From Dethiothermospora halolimnae (GTDB lineage: Bacteria; Bacillota; Clostridia; Tissierellales; VENL01), in contig NZ_JBAKFX010000024.1 in NCBI RefSeq assembly GCF_037577855.1, positions 1 to 54,983 on the forward strand: a stretch of DNA of 54,983 nt, in the 5' to 3' direction. The translations under genes and the position numbers were made by a program. Below, piece by piece: positions 25,493 through 34,056 of the stretch. The first letter of the stretch is position 1, and each line of letters begins with the position of its first letter. A model generated the notes under the pieces. The model was given only the letters and a program-made list of their open reading frames with translations. It searched no databases and had not been told where the DNA came from.

Positions 25493-26722
25493 ATGATAAA
25501 GAGAAAAGAAATAGCAGAAAAATCATATTGGATAGGAAAAGTAGATGATAGAAAGGTTCCATTTCATAGGTTAACATTAGAAAAGGGAACAACTTACAAT
25601 TCATATTTGCTAGATACGGAAGAGCCTACTATTATTGATACAGTGGATATATTATACGGAAGAGAATATGTGGAGAATTTACAAGAACACACCGATTTAA
25701 ACAGTATAAAATATATTGTAATAAATCATGTTGAGCCAGACCACGCAGGGGCATTACCAGCTTTAATAAATAAAACAAAAAATGCCACTATAGTAACTAC
25801 AGAAAAGGGAAAAGAGTTATTAAAGGATATGTTTAGGTTAAAGGATAAAAAGTACTTGGTGGTTAGGGATGGAGATAAATTAGATATTGGAGGAAAAATA
25901 TTACATTTTTATGAAACACCATATTTACACACAGAAGAAACAATGATTACCTATTGTGAAGAAGACAAGATACTTTATCCATGTGATATATTTAGTACCC
26001 ATATAGCAAATGAAGAGTTATTTAACGACCTAGCTACCAATGATATCACAGAGGATTTTAAGGTATACTATAAGCTTATAATGCATCCCCATAGACCATA
26101 TGTAAGGGATATGTTAAAGAAACTTAAAAATCTAGATATAGATATGATAGCACCATCCCATGGATATATATTAAGAAATAATCCCGAAAAATATATTAAA
26201 CTATATGATGAAATGAGTGATGTAGGAAATATAAACAAGAATGGATTAATATTATTTACATCCATGACGGGAAATACTGCTAAAATAGCACAAAATATAT
26301 CAAAGGGACTTGAAAACTTAAACATAAATACAGATATTATAAATGCTAAAAATACAGATATGGAAGTAATAAAAGAGAAGGCAGAAAAAGCAGATGTCAT
26401 TTTTATAGGAACATCAACAAGATATGCAGATATGATTGGTAATATTGAATATATATTAAATGAATTAATAAAGTTAGACTTATCAGATAAATTTGGTGTG
26501 GCATTTGGTTCCTATGGATGGAGTGGTGAAGGTGTTGAGATTATCAATGATTATATTAGAAAAAGTAATATGACCCTTTTAGATAAATCATATTTAATAA
26601 AAACAACTGGAGTAGATGATGTAGACCTACCACTAAGGGTTAAATTTACACCTAATGAAGATAGTAAGGCTATTTGTGTAAAAGTAGGTAAAACAGTGGG
26701 AGAGGTATTATTAAGTAACTAG
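25493..26722 (+). CDS. fprA: Flavodiiron protein (FprA-type O2/NO reductase)
   Basis: A 409-residue A-type flavoprotein that reduces oxygen to water, or NO to N2O, in the cytoplasm of anaerobes. The beta-lactamase-like diiron domain has every ligand: H79-x-E81-x-D83-H84, H146, D165 and H223. The flavodoxin domain (about 255-405) begins ILFTSMTGNTAKIAQNI. No rubredoxin or flavin reductase domain is fused, so electrons must come from a separate rubredoxin or similar carrier. ATG follows AGGGAGGAAATAATA. Single gene with operator-like dyads upstream. Confidence 0.96.
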   Translation: MIKRKEIAEKSYWIGKVDDRKVPFHRLTLEKGTTYNSYLLDTEEPTIIDTVDILYGREYVENLQEHTDLNSIKYIVINHVEPDHAGALPALINKTKNATIVTTEKGKELLKDMFRLKDKKYLVVRDGDKLDIGGKILHFYETPYLHTEETMITYCEEDKILYPCDIFSTHIANEELFNDLATNDITEDFKVYYKLIMHPHRPYVRDMLKKLKNLDIDMIAPSHGYILRNNPEKYIKLYDEMSDVGNINKNGLILFTSMTGNTAKIAQNISKGLENLNINTDIINAKNTDMEVIKEKAEKADVIFIGTSTRYADMIGNIEYILNELIKLDLSDKFGVAFGSYGWSGEGVEIINDYIRKSNMTLLDKSYLIKTTGVDDVDLPLRVKFTPNEDSKAICVKVGKTVGEVLLSN

Positions 26723-26768
26723 ATATTATAAAAAAATACTGATAAAAAGAAAACCATGCCAATAGGTT

Positions 26769-26862
26769 ATTGGGGGATTCGTAATCCCCCAATTTATTAA
26801 TCTCTGCTCTCTGTACTTTGCCCTTTGTACAGAACAAAGAAGAGCTAAGGGCACTCTTGTTT
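26769..26862. repeat. Composite intergenic repeat, copy 4
   Basis: Hairpin ATTGGGGGATT/AATCCCCCAAT (26769-26793), spacer TTATTAATCTCTGCTCTCTG, TACTTTGCCCTTTGTAC, then a mutated module B GAACAAAGAAGAGC...GCACTCTTGTTTT (26832-26862). It lies between the flavodiiron gene and the convergent Cys-rich gene and probably ends both. Confidence 0.65.
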
Positions 26863-26865
26863 TAA

Positions 26866-27120
26866 TTATTTTTTCGCCAGCTCCATAACCTTTTCCATTT
26901 TTGACATAATATGATCATATCCCCCCTTACTATGGGGTATGAGACAATCACTACAGTCTTTAATTCCATTTTTATATTTAAAATTTCCACCGCAATCTTC
27001 TTTTAATGTATATAAAGGACAATAACAAAATAGGCAATTAAAATTATCGGGAGTTTTAATATCATGACATGGGAAAAATTCACACTTTTTATGTTGGTTA
27101 AATTTATAATTTTCAGTCAT
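26866..27120 (-). CDS. Cysteine-rich small domain protein
   Basis: An 84-residue protein of the Cys-rich_small family (PF04071). Nine Cys residues are arranged as CEFFPCH, FNCLFCYCPLY, DCGG and DCSDCLIPH, which looks like a metal or iron-sulfur binding fold. The function is not known; in some archaea and clostridia the domain occurs near cobalamin genes, but nothing here points to that. ATG 27120 follows AAGGAGATGAAAGT on the minus strand. Convergent with the flavodiiron gene. Confidence 0.9.
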   Translation of the reverse strand: MTENYKFNQHKKCEFFPCHDIKTPDNFNCLFCYCPLYTLKEDCGGNFKYKNGIKDCSDCLIPHSKGGYDHIMSKMEKVMELAKK

Positions 27121-27307
27121 ACTTTCATCTCCTTAAAGATTATTTCTATTTAGATAAATACTTCTCTATTTATTATATATTAAATAGAAATAATATCCAA
27201 TATATATAATGGAATTGTATATGATACAATAGATGTAGATATTAGTTATTTACATGGTAGACATAATTATAATATAATTATATAAAATGGGATAGGAGTG
27301 ATATTTA

Positions 27308-28165
27308 ATGACTATAAAGATAATTACCGATAGTGCATCTGACTTGCCACAGGATATAATAAAGGAATATGATATAGATGTAATGCCATTATTAGTTTAT
27401 TTAAATGAAGAAGAATATCTAGATGGAGACACTTTAAAGTCAAAAGAATTGTTTGATGGTATGAGGGATGGAAATGTATATAAAACAGCCCAAATATCTC
27501 CTGCAGTTTTTAAGGAGAAGTTTACAGATATTGCTAAGAAAAATCAAAGTTGCATATATATTGCCTTTTCATCAGGACTATCAGGTACATACCAAACTGG
27601 GGAATTAATGAAAAATGAAGTATTAAAGGAACATCCCAATCTGGATTTAGATATAATAGATACTAAATGTGCATCTACAGGTTTTGGGTTAGTTGTACAT
27701 AAAGCTGGGAAAATGGCTAAAGAAGGTGCATCAAAAAAAGATATTATTAACACAGTTAAATTCTACTCTGAACATATGGAACATATATTTACAGTGGATG
27801 ATTTGGAGTATCTAAGAAGAGGGGGCAGAGTAAGCCGAGCTGCAGCATTTATGGGGGGATTATTAAATATTAAACCGGTATTAGATGTAGAAGATGGTAA
27901 ACTTATACCGATAGAAAAAGTAAGGGGTCGTAAAAAGGTTCTAAAAAGAATGATCGAAATCATGGAAGAGAGGGGCACTGATCTAAAAAATCAATTGATA
28001 GGAATAAGCCATGGTGATGATTTAAAGGGAGCAACTAAATTAAAGGAAATGATGGAGGAAAGGTTTGGATGTGACAAATTTTTAATTAATACAATAGGAT
28101 GTGCAGTTGGAGCCCATTCAGGTCCTGGAACTCTAGCTATATATTTCTTAAACGAAAAAAGGTAG
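27308..28165 (+). CDS. DegV family fatty-acid-binding protein
   Basis: A 285-residue DegV/EDD-fold protein. Conserved pieces: TDSASDLPQDI (7-17), KTAQISPAVF, YIAFSSGLSGTYQT, TVDDLEYLRRGGRVS, LNIKPVL and AVGAHSGPGTLAIYF at the end. Family members (FakB in Firmicutes) bind a fatty acid in a buried site and hand it to the kinase FakA. No fakA is nearby. The stop codon lies inside the stem of the terminator at 28155-28192. Confidence 0.94.
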   Translation: MTIKIITDSASDLPQDIIKEYDIDVMPLLVYLNEEEYLDGDTLKSKELFDGMRDGNVYKTAQISPAVFKEKFTDIAKKNQSCIYIAFSSGLSGTYQTGELMKNEVLKEHPNLDLDIIDTKCASTGFGLVVHKAGKMAKEGASKKDIINTVKFYSEHMEHIFTVDDLEYLRRGGRVSRAAAFMGGLLNIKPVLDVEDGKLIPIEKVRGRKKVLKRMIEIMEERGTDLKNQLIGISHGDDLKGATKLKEMMEERFGCDKFLINTIGCAVGAHSGPGTLAIYFLNEKR

Positions 28166-28192
28166 TGTGTCTATAGACACACTACCTTTTTT
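28155..28192 (+). terminator. Intrinsic terminator, perfect palindrome
   Basis: The whole 38-base stretch is palindromic: six A, GGTAGTGTGTC, TATA, GACACACTACC, six T. It contains the DegV stop codon and can work in both directions. Confidence 0.9.
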
Positions 28193-28194
28193 AT

Positions 28195-28265
28195 GCTCTG
28201 CACCTTGCTCTTTGAACCTTGCACTCTGCACAGAACAAAAGAGCGACAAAGTCGCCTTTGTTCTT
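28195..28265. repeat. Module B repeat copy with long leader
   Basis: Leader GCTCTGCACCTTGCTCTTTG, AACCTTGCACTCTGCACA, then hairpin GAACAAAAGAGCGAC (28233-28247) / GTCGCCTTTGTTC (28251-28263). It follows the DegV terminator directly. Confidence 0.65.
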
Positions 28266-28410
28266 ATAGCATGTGGACGATAATATTAGTATTTCCAAAT
28301 AAATAATATTTAAAATAATATTATAAAGTTTTAAAGGTTTATATTATGAAGTATTGGTTATACTCATTAGAAGGATGTATCATATAGCGTTTTAAAGGTG
28401 GACGGTTCTA

Positions 28411-30006
28411 ATGTTTAAAAAGATAAATAATTTAATAAAATATCTAAAAACTGAAAGGACGAGATCAAGAAAAGACAAAATAAATAATTCTAACTATAAT
28501 AAAGAAATAATACCTAAAAAATTAGAGGTTTTAAATGGAGAACTAAAGGTATTATTTGAAGATAGTAATGACTTTGTATTAAGAAATATAACTTTAGGTA
28601 ATGACCATGGGATAAAAATAGCAATATCCTATATTGATGGGTTAGTTGATAAGCAAATAATAAATGATAATATTCTGAGACCTTTAATGATTGAATCAAA
28701 GAACACAAGTTCCAAGAACAATATAGATAAAACTTTTTTAATGGGAATACTTGAATACAATATCATAACATCATCGGAAATAAAAAAAACATCAAACTTT
28801 AAAGAAACTATAGAAGCTACTTTATCAGGAGATACTATTATATATATAGATGGGTCAAGTCAAGCCTTCATGGTGTCCACAAAGGGGTGGAAGGCTAGGA
28901 GTATAACTGAACCAAAGACAGAATCAGTAATAAGGGGACCAAGGGAAGGCTTCGTTGAAACATTAAGAACAAATACATCTATGTTAAGGAGAAAAATTAG
29001 AAATCCAAAGTTAAAGTTTGAAAATGTAGAGTTAGGAGTAAGAACTAACACTGAAGTATGTATATGTTATATTAAGGGAATTGCAGACGAAGATGTTATT
29101 AAAACTGTAAAAAGAAGATTAAGTTATATTGATACTGATGCAATATTAGAATCGGGATATATAGAGCAATTTATAGAAGATGCCCCATTATCGATTTTCC
29201 CTACTATCGGTAGTAGTGAAAAGCCCGATAAAGTCGCAAGTAAGCTTTTAGAGGGAAGGATAGCTATATTATGTGATGGTACTCCATTCGTATTAACTGT
29301 ACCATATTTATTTATAGAAAGTATTCAAACAAGTGAAGATTATTATAATAGAACTATATTTGGATCTGTTAGTAGATTTTTAAGATTTATAGCACTCCTT
29401 ATAACCACGTTGTTACCAGCAATATATGTTGCTTTAATCTCATTTCATACCAATGTGATACCAGTAAAACTTTTATTATCTGTGGCGGAATCTAGAGAAG
29501 GAATACCATTTTCCCCATTATTAGAAGCCCTATTTATGTTGATAGTCTTTGAATTATTAAGGGAAGCTGGATTGAGGATGCCAAGACCTATTGGCCAGGC
29601 TGTAAGTATAGTCGGAGCTTTAGTATTAGGTGATGCAGCAGTTAAGGCTGGATTAGTAAGTAATATAATGATAATTATAGTAGCATTAACGGGCATTTGT
29701 AGCTTTATAGTTCCTGCAATATCAAATTCAGTATTCACTATAAGAATCTTAATACTAATAGGTGCTAATATTTTAGGGTTTTTAGGAATGCTTCTTGTTT
29801 TATTATTTCTATTACTTCATATGTGTTCATTAAGATCCTTTGGAGTGCCTTATATGGCTCCGTTTGCCCCTTTTACCAGCAATGATTTAAAAGATACACT
29901 GATACGTTTACCTCTATGGTTAATGCTAAAAAGACCAAGGGCATTAACATGGAAAAACTCAGATAAATATAGAATGGAGAAAAAAACTGTAAAGAAAGAG
30001 GATTAA
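28411..30006 (+). CDS. Spore germination protein, GerA/GerKA subunit
   Basis: A 531-residue inner-membrane A subunit of a germinant receptor. Residues about 45-310 are the cytoplasmic N-terminal domain (DGSSQAFMVSTKGW, ITEPKTESVIRGPREGFVETLRTN, SNDFV region), and about 315-500 hold five or so membrane segments (ESREGIPFSPLLEALFMLIVFELLREAGLRMPRPIGQAVSIVGALVLGDAAVKAGLVS is a hallmark stretch). It starts with ATG after AAAGGTGG. The operon order is A-C-small-B. Expression is expected in the forespore. Confidence 0.95.
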   Translation: MFKKINNLIKYLKTERTRSRKDKINNSNYNKEIIPKKLEVLNGELKVLFEDSNDFVLRNITLGNDHGIKIAISYIDGLVDKQIINDNILRPLMIESKNTSSKNNIDKTFLMGILEYNIITSSEIKKTSNFKETIEATLSGDTIIYIDGSSQAFMVSTKGWKARSITEPKTESVIRGPREGFVETLRTNTSMLRRKIRNPKLKFENVELGVRTNTEVCICYIKGIADEDVIKTVKRRLSYIDTDAILESGYIEQFIEDAPLSIFPTIGSSEKPDKVASKLLEGRIAILCDGTPFVLTVPYLFIESIQTSEDYYNRTIFGSVSRFLRFIALLITTLLPAIYVALISFHTNVIPVKLLLSVAESREGIPFSPLLEALFMLIVFELLREAGLRMPRPIGQAVSIVGALVLGDAAVKAGLVSNIMIIIVALTGICSFIVPAISNSVFTIRILILIGANILGFLGMLLVLLFLLLHMCSLRSFGVPYMAPFAPFTSNDLKDTLIRLPLWLMLKRPRALTWKNSDKYRMEKKTVKKED

Positions 30007-30008
30007 CA

Positions 30009-31187
30009 ATGATAAAGTTTAGAAAAATAATATTTTTAATAATTATAAACTTGATGTCAATGTTTATATTGGCAGGGTGTTGGGACAATGTGGACTTAAC
30101 GAAACAAGCTTTTGTTGTAGGGGTAGGGTTAGATAAAACTAAAGAAGGGAAGTTAGAACTAACTTTACAAATAGTTAAACCAAGTACAGTAGCATCAAAG
30201 GAAGGACCGAGTACAGGGGATAAACCTGTGTGGGTATATTCTACAGAGGGGCATACTATTTTTGAAGCAGTAAGAAAACAATTAGAAACAATTAACAGAA
30301 AGCCCTTTTATAGTCATGCTCAGATAATAGTAATAGGAGAATCCTTAGCTAAGGATGGGATACAAGAGTCCATAGATTTTTTTGAAAGAGATGTAGAGCC
30401 AAGGTTAACATCTAGTGTACTAGTGGCTAAGGGAACTACAGCTAAAGAAATTTTAAAAGCTAAAAGTGGTCTTGAAGACATTCCAGCTATGCATTTTAAG
30501 GAGATATTACAAAATGAAAAAAATAATTTAAATATATTAAATATAAAACTAATTGATATTTTAGAAGATTTAAGCTACCCTGCTGCAAATCCTGTGATTG
30601 CTTCAATTGATATTGTTAAAAGAAATAAAGTTTTAAGTATTAAAGATACGGCAGTTAAGGGGTGCGGAGTTTTTAAAAGGGATAAACTGGTTGGTTGGCT
30701 GGATACCGAAGGAACTAAGGGAATGAAATATATAAAAAACAAATCTAAAGATGGAATAATAAATGTAGAAAATCCTCTTAATAATAAATTAAAAGTTGCA
30801 ATAGAACAGTTAGATTCAGAAACTGAAATAGATGTTAATATTGATAATGAAGGTTTGAAGTTTACAATTGGTGTGGAAGGTAAAGGTAATATAGGGGGAC
30901 AACAGGGAACAGAAGATTTAACATCATCAAAACAATTAAAGTCTTTAGAAGAAGAGGTTCAAAATAAAATAAAAAGCCAAATAGAGCATGTCGTTAATGA
31001 AGCACAGAAAAATTTCAAAAGTGATATTTTAGGGCTTGGTTTAAAGGTTAGTAAAAAATATCCTTATTATTGGGATGAGTTAAAAAAAGATTGGAGCAAG
31101 GCATTTGGTAAAGCAGATATAAAGGTGGATGTAAAGTTTAATATTGTTAGAACCGGTTTAATTAGTCACCCAACAGATATTAAATAA
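30009..31187 (+). CDS. Ger(x)C family spore germination lipoprotein
   Basis: A 392-residue lipoprotein C subunit of the germinant receptor, on the outer face of the inner spore membrane. Lipobox LAGC with Cys24, followed by WDNVDLTKQAFVVGVGLD, the standard GerC start. Three-domain length, with SHAQIIVIGESLAKDGI and KKYPYYWDELKKDW near the end. It begins two bases after gerA stop, so it is translationally coupled. Confidence 0.95.
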   Translation: MIKFRKIIFLIIINLMSMFILAGCWDNVDLTKQAFVVGVGLDKTKEGKLELTLQIVKPSTVASKEGPSTGDKPVWVYSTEGHTIFEAVRKQLETINRKPFYSHAQIIVIGESLAKDGIQESIDFFERDVEPRLTSSVLVAKGTTAKEILKAKSGLEDIPAMHFKEILQNEKNNLNILNIKLIDILEDLSYPAANPVIASIDIVKRNKVLSIKDTAVKGCGVFKRDKLVGWLDTEGTKGMKYIKNKSKDGIINVENPLNNKLKVAIEQLDSETEIDVNIDNEGLKFTIGVEGKGNIGGQQGTEDLTSSKQLKSLEEEVQNKIKSQIEHVVNEAQKNFKSDILGLGLKVSKKYPYYWDELKKDWSKAFGKADIKVDVKFNIVRTGLISHPTDIK

Positions 31188-31199
31188 AGGGGAAATCAT

Positions 31200-31409
31200 A
31201 TGATAATTGGCTTAATAGTATTGTTTATAATAGCTATAATTATAGGCTTACCCTATATATTAAAAACCAATAAACCCAAAAGAACAGCAATAGTATATTC
31301 ATGTCTTATTGTTATAGGGTTTGTAATGAGTCTACTACAAATAATAGATAAAATGCCCCCTAGTCCCGTCATTCTTATTGAAAAAATAGTAAAAGGTGTA
31401 TTTTATTGA
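31200..31409 (+). CDS. Small two-segment membrane protein in ger operon (D-subunit-like)
   Basis: A 69-residue protein with two hydrophobic segments (about 1-21 and 31-47) and a short C-terminal tail. It sits between the GerC and GerB genes, 12 bases from one and 9 from the other, with GGGGAAATCAT before the ATG. Small two-segment D subunits are known next to some GerA-type receptors in Bacillus and modulate them. Calling this a D subunit rests on size, topology and position. Confidence 0.7.
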   Translation: MIIGLIVLFIIAIIIGLPYILKTNKPKRTAIVYSCLIVIGFVMSLLQIIDKMPPSPVILIEKIVKGVFY

Positions 31410-31418
31410 GGTGATAAT

Positions 31419-32507
31419 ATGTTAAAAAAGGAAAAAATATCTAGCACCCAATTATTTATATTAGTGACAGGATATTTATTTGGAGATGCAATTATAATAA
31501 GTCCTGGCTCGGGAGCAAGGCAAGATGCCTGGTTGGCTTTTTTATTTGGATGGATAGGGGGATATATTTTAATAGGAATGTATGTATATATAGCAAAGTT
31601 AAATCCATCTAAAACGTTAATTGAAATATCGATAGATATATTTGGCCAAATTATAGGTAGGATAATAGCTATTATGTATATATGGTATTTTTTGCATTTA
31701 TCAGCTTTGACATTTAGAAGTTTTGGAGAATATATGGTGGTTGTGAATTATGTTAATACACCTAGGATTTTTATTGGTATAGCTTTTGCGGTCGTAATTG
31801 CTATTGGATTAAAATATGGGATTGAAGTTATAGCTAGGACCATTACTATAATGTCTTTAATAGTTCCATTTACAATAACTCTAATGACAGTAATGTCAAT
31901 TAAACATGTAGACTTTAGTAATTTATTACCATCTTTAAAAAACGGGGTTAAGCCTATAATCAAATCAGGCTTTGGTGTTATGACATTTCCCTTTGGGGAA
32001 ACTATAGTTTTTCTTATGGTTTTCCCAAATTTAACAGAAAAAAAGTTATTTAAAACCTCTTTTAAAGCTGTTACTATTGCAGGAATAGCTTTTATTCTTA
32101 TAATAATAAGAAATATAGTGGTTTTGGGGCCAAATATTTTAGAGAGATCTTACTTTTCTTCCCATGTAATTTCAACTATTATAGAAGGTACAATAATAGA
32201 CCCCTTTATATCAGTTAGTTTAATAATCCTTGGAGGGATTGAGTTATTTATACTTATATATGCTACTTTAGTAGGAATAGCCCAAGTATCTAATCTGGAT
32301 GATTATAAACCTTTAATATTACCTGTCATTATAATAAGTTTATCACTATCAAATTGGATTTATGATAATCTACCAGATATGTTTAGAGTTGCAAAAGAAA
32401 TATATCCATATTATGCAATTCCATTTCAAATAATAATACCATTGATAGTATTAGTTGTATCTATAATTAGAAATAAAAAGGGAAATAAAAAAGTTTTAAA
32501 TGAATAA
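31419..32507 (+). CDS. GerAB-type spore germination permease (B subunit)
   Basis: A 362-residue protein with ten membrane segments of the GerB/APC superfamily. The N-terminus KEKISSTQLFILVTGYLFGDAIIISPG and LIEISIDIFGQIIGRIIAIMYIWYFLHLSALTFRSFGEYM are typical. In known receptors the B subunit holds the germinant site, usually for an amino acid. ATG follows GAGGTGATAAT. Last gene of the operon, ended by the hairpin at 32503-32531. Confidence 0.95.
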   Translation: MLKKEKISSTQLFILVTGYLFGDAIIISPGSGARQDAWLAFLFGWIGGYILIGMYVYIAKLNPSKTLIEISIDIFGQIIGRIIAIMYIWYFLHLSALTFRSFGEYMVVVNYVNTPRIFIGIAFAVVIAIGLKYGIEVIARTITIMSLIVPFTITLMTVMSIKHVDFSNLLPSLKNGVKPIIKSGFGVMTFPFGETIVFLMVFPNLTEKKLFKTSFKAVTIAGIAFILIIIRNIVVLGPNILERSYFSSHVISTIIEGTIIDPFISVSLIILGGIELFILIYATLVGIAQVSNLDDYKPLILPVIIISLSLSNWIYDNLPDMFRVAKEIYPYYAIPFQIIIPLIVLVVSIIRNKKGNKKVLNE

Positions 32508-32534
32508 ACCCATAAAAGTTATGGGTTTATTTTA
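32503..32534. terminator. Bidirectional terminator between ger operon and sspH
   Basis: AATAAACCCATAA (32503-32515), AAG, TTATGGGTTTATT (32519-32531), TTT. It overlaps the end of both converging genes' transcripts. Confidence 0.85.
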
Positions 32535-32718
32535 ATTCTCTACCGGTTTCATAGAGATCTTCTAAAGGAACTTCTATGTTTTCTAAAGTTTCTAGAACTT
32601 TAACTATTGCAGTATTACTATCTTCTTTTATATGTTCAATCCAAACCGAGGTTCCTTTATATAATACTTCCACATTTTCTGACATATCAATTACTTCATT
32701 TGCTTTCAAACTATTCAT
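32527..32718 (-). CDS. sspH: H-family small acid-soluble spore protein
   Basis: A 63-residue protein of the SASP-H family (PF08141): it starts MNSLKANEVIDMSENVEVLY, then GTSVWIEHI and IEVPLEDLYE, matching SspH of Bacillus with its conserved V-x-Y-x-G and V-W/Y-I-x-H strands. Minor spore-core protein. AAAGGAAG precedes the ATG. On the minus strand TGTATT (32771-32766) and TATACT (32749-32744) are spaced like a sigma-G promoter. Confidence 0.92.
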   Translation of the reverse strand: MNSLKANEVIDMSENVEVLYKGTSVWIEHIKEDSNTAIVKVLETLENIEVPLEDLYETGRELK

Positions 32719-32743
32719 AGAATCTTCCTTTCAAGATTTAAAA

Positions 32744-32771
32744 AGTATAAAAGTAGTTTGCTCAAAATACA
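32744..32771 (-). promoter_or_regulatory. Possible sigma-G promoter of sspH
   Basis: TGTATT (32766-32771, minus strand) and TATACT (32744-32749, minus strand), 16 bases apart. This is close to the forespore pattern of a gnATA-like -35 and CATACTA-like -10. It suits a spore-core gene. Confidence 0.45.
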
Positions 32772-32775
32772 AGAA

Positions 32776-32813
32776 AAAAATGTAGGACTAAATATATTCA
32801 GTCCTACATTTTT
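32776..32813. terminator. Terminator of the lipoprotein gene
   Basis: AAAAATGTAGGACT (32776-32789) and AGTCCTACATTTTT (32800-32813). Minus-strand reading ends in T residues, so it stops the lipoprotein transcript before sspH. Confidence 0.85.
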
Positions 32814-32836
32814 AGGAATAAAGAGGATAGTAGCAA

Positions 32837-33427
32837 CTATTCAGCTTTATTTATATTAGTTATAACCGTTTGACTGTCAGTATTAACATAATAATCTAAT
32901 TTAATCTTCATTCCTCTTTTTAGGGAATCTAACTTGCTCTTATCAAGCTCTTCTCCTAATTTGAATGAAAGGCTGGTATCATTAATTTTAACTTCTATGA
33001 AGTTGGAATCGATTTGGCCTACATATTCTCCCACAATATTTTTACTTTCCCAAGTTAAGGTGTTTAACAGTAATTGTTTATTATCTGTGTCTTCATAATC
33101 AATAGAAACCTGCTGATTAGATTCAGGTTCTATATAGGGTAATAAATTTTTTAATGGTTCAGAAAGTCTAAAGGACTTAGCTTCTCCATTTACTAAGATC
33201 TCTGCAGAATTATTATCGATTAAACCTACATATTGATATTTGACTTTAGTATTAACATTATCTTCATTGTTTTCACCATTGTCAGTGTCATTTGAAATAT
33301 CTCCATCCTTATCTAGATTATCAATATTGTCCTGGGAAGGTTGGTCATTATCTTCGGAATCATCACCACAGGCAACTAACGAGAAAGTGATAAGTAATAT
33401 TAACATTAAGACTAAAAATCTTTTCAT
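32837..33427 (-). CDS. Lipoprotein with duplicated beta domain
   Basis: A 196-residue lipoprotein with lipobox SLVAC (Cys20), a very acidic linker (about 21-62, rich in D, N, E) and two copies of one small domain. The copies begin YQYVGLIDNNSAEILVNGEA (about 65) and GEYVGQIDSNFIEVKINDTS (about 134), each followed by a strand with SFRL or SFKL. No family recognised. The acidic linker probably spans the cell wall. It has its own ATG and GGGATGATTG upstream. Confidence 0.8.
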   Translation of the reverse strand: MKRFLVLMLILLITFSLVACGDDSEDNDQPSQDNIDNLDKDGDISNDTDNGENNEDNVNTKVKYQYVGLIDNNSAEILVNGEAKSFRLSEPLKNLLPYIEPESNQQVSIDYEDTDNKQLLLNTLTWESKNIVGEYVGQIDSNFIEVKINDTSLSFKLGEELDKSKLDSLKRGMKIKLDYYVNTDSQTVITNINKAE

Positions 33428-33659
33428 ACAATCATCCCTTCTTTATATTAGTTTTGTATAAGACTTTATTAATTAGATTAAAGAAATAAAACTATCTATA
33501 AGATTATTCTAATATAATTGCAAGAAAATATCCAACATTATTATATTAGGATTTCAATTATATTTAAATAATACCCATTCTTTTTATTAATATTAGTTAA
33601 AGGGATATAAAATATGAAAGGTAAAAGAAATTTAAACTAAGAAAAGTTAGTTTTTTATA

Positions 33660-33760
33660 AAAAAATTAGGAGATCATGACTTATGGTCTCACCAATTCCT
33701 TGCTCTCTGTACCTTACACTTTGAACAGAACAAAGGAGCGCCTAAGACGCCTTTGTTCAT
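33660..33760. repeat. Composite intergenic repeat, copy 6
   Basis: GGAGATCATGACTTATGGTC, TCACCAATTCCTTGCTCTCT, GTACCTTACACTTTGAACA, then hairpin GAACAAAGGAGCGC (33728-33741) / GACGCCTTTGTTC (33746-33758). The TTATGG-TCACCAA-TC segment aligns with copy 2. It lies downstream of the mini-gene at 33791 and would terminate it. The remaining 33430-33660 is AT-rich with no gene seen. Confidence 0.65.
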
Positions 33761-33790
33761 TTATGGAGTGTTTATAGGTTTTATAATATA

Positions 33791-33889
33791 TCAGAAAGAT
33801 AGTAGAAAAAAGCTAATTATTAAGCTTAATCCACCAATGACGGAACTGTAAATGACAATATTCTTTTTATAGGAGTTAAATGAACTCAT
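33791..33889 (-). CDS. 32-residue single-pass membrane mini-protein
   Basis: MSSFNSYKKNIVIYSSVIGG followed by LSLIISFFLLSF: a short polar head with two Lys and one membrane helix. AAGGAGATGA lies six to eight bases before the ATG on the minus strand. It is like the mini-gene at 25210 in size, orientation to a downstream module B hairpin and divergent position to an oxidoreductase gene. No known family. Confidence 0.45.
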   Translation of the reverse strand: MSSFNSYKKNIVIYSSVIGGLSLIISFFLLSF

Positions 33890-34056
33890 GACTTCATCTC
33901 CTTTCAATATTTATTATACTTTAATGATATTTGATAAATATAATGGTTGTGTTAAGGATGTGAAAATAACATGTTAACTATATTGTCACTTATTTATATT
34001 GATAAATATTTTAATATGGGTATAATATCACTATAACTAGAAAGGGAGATGGTACT

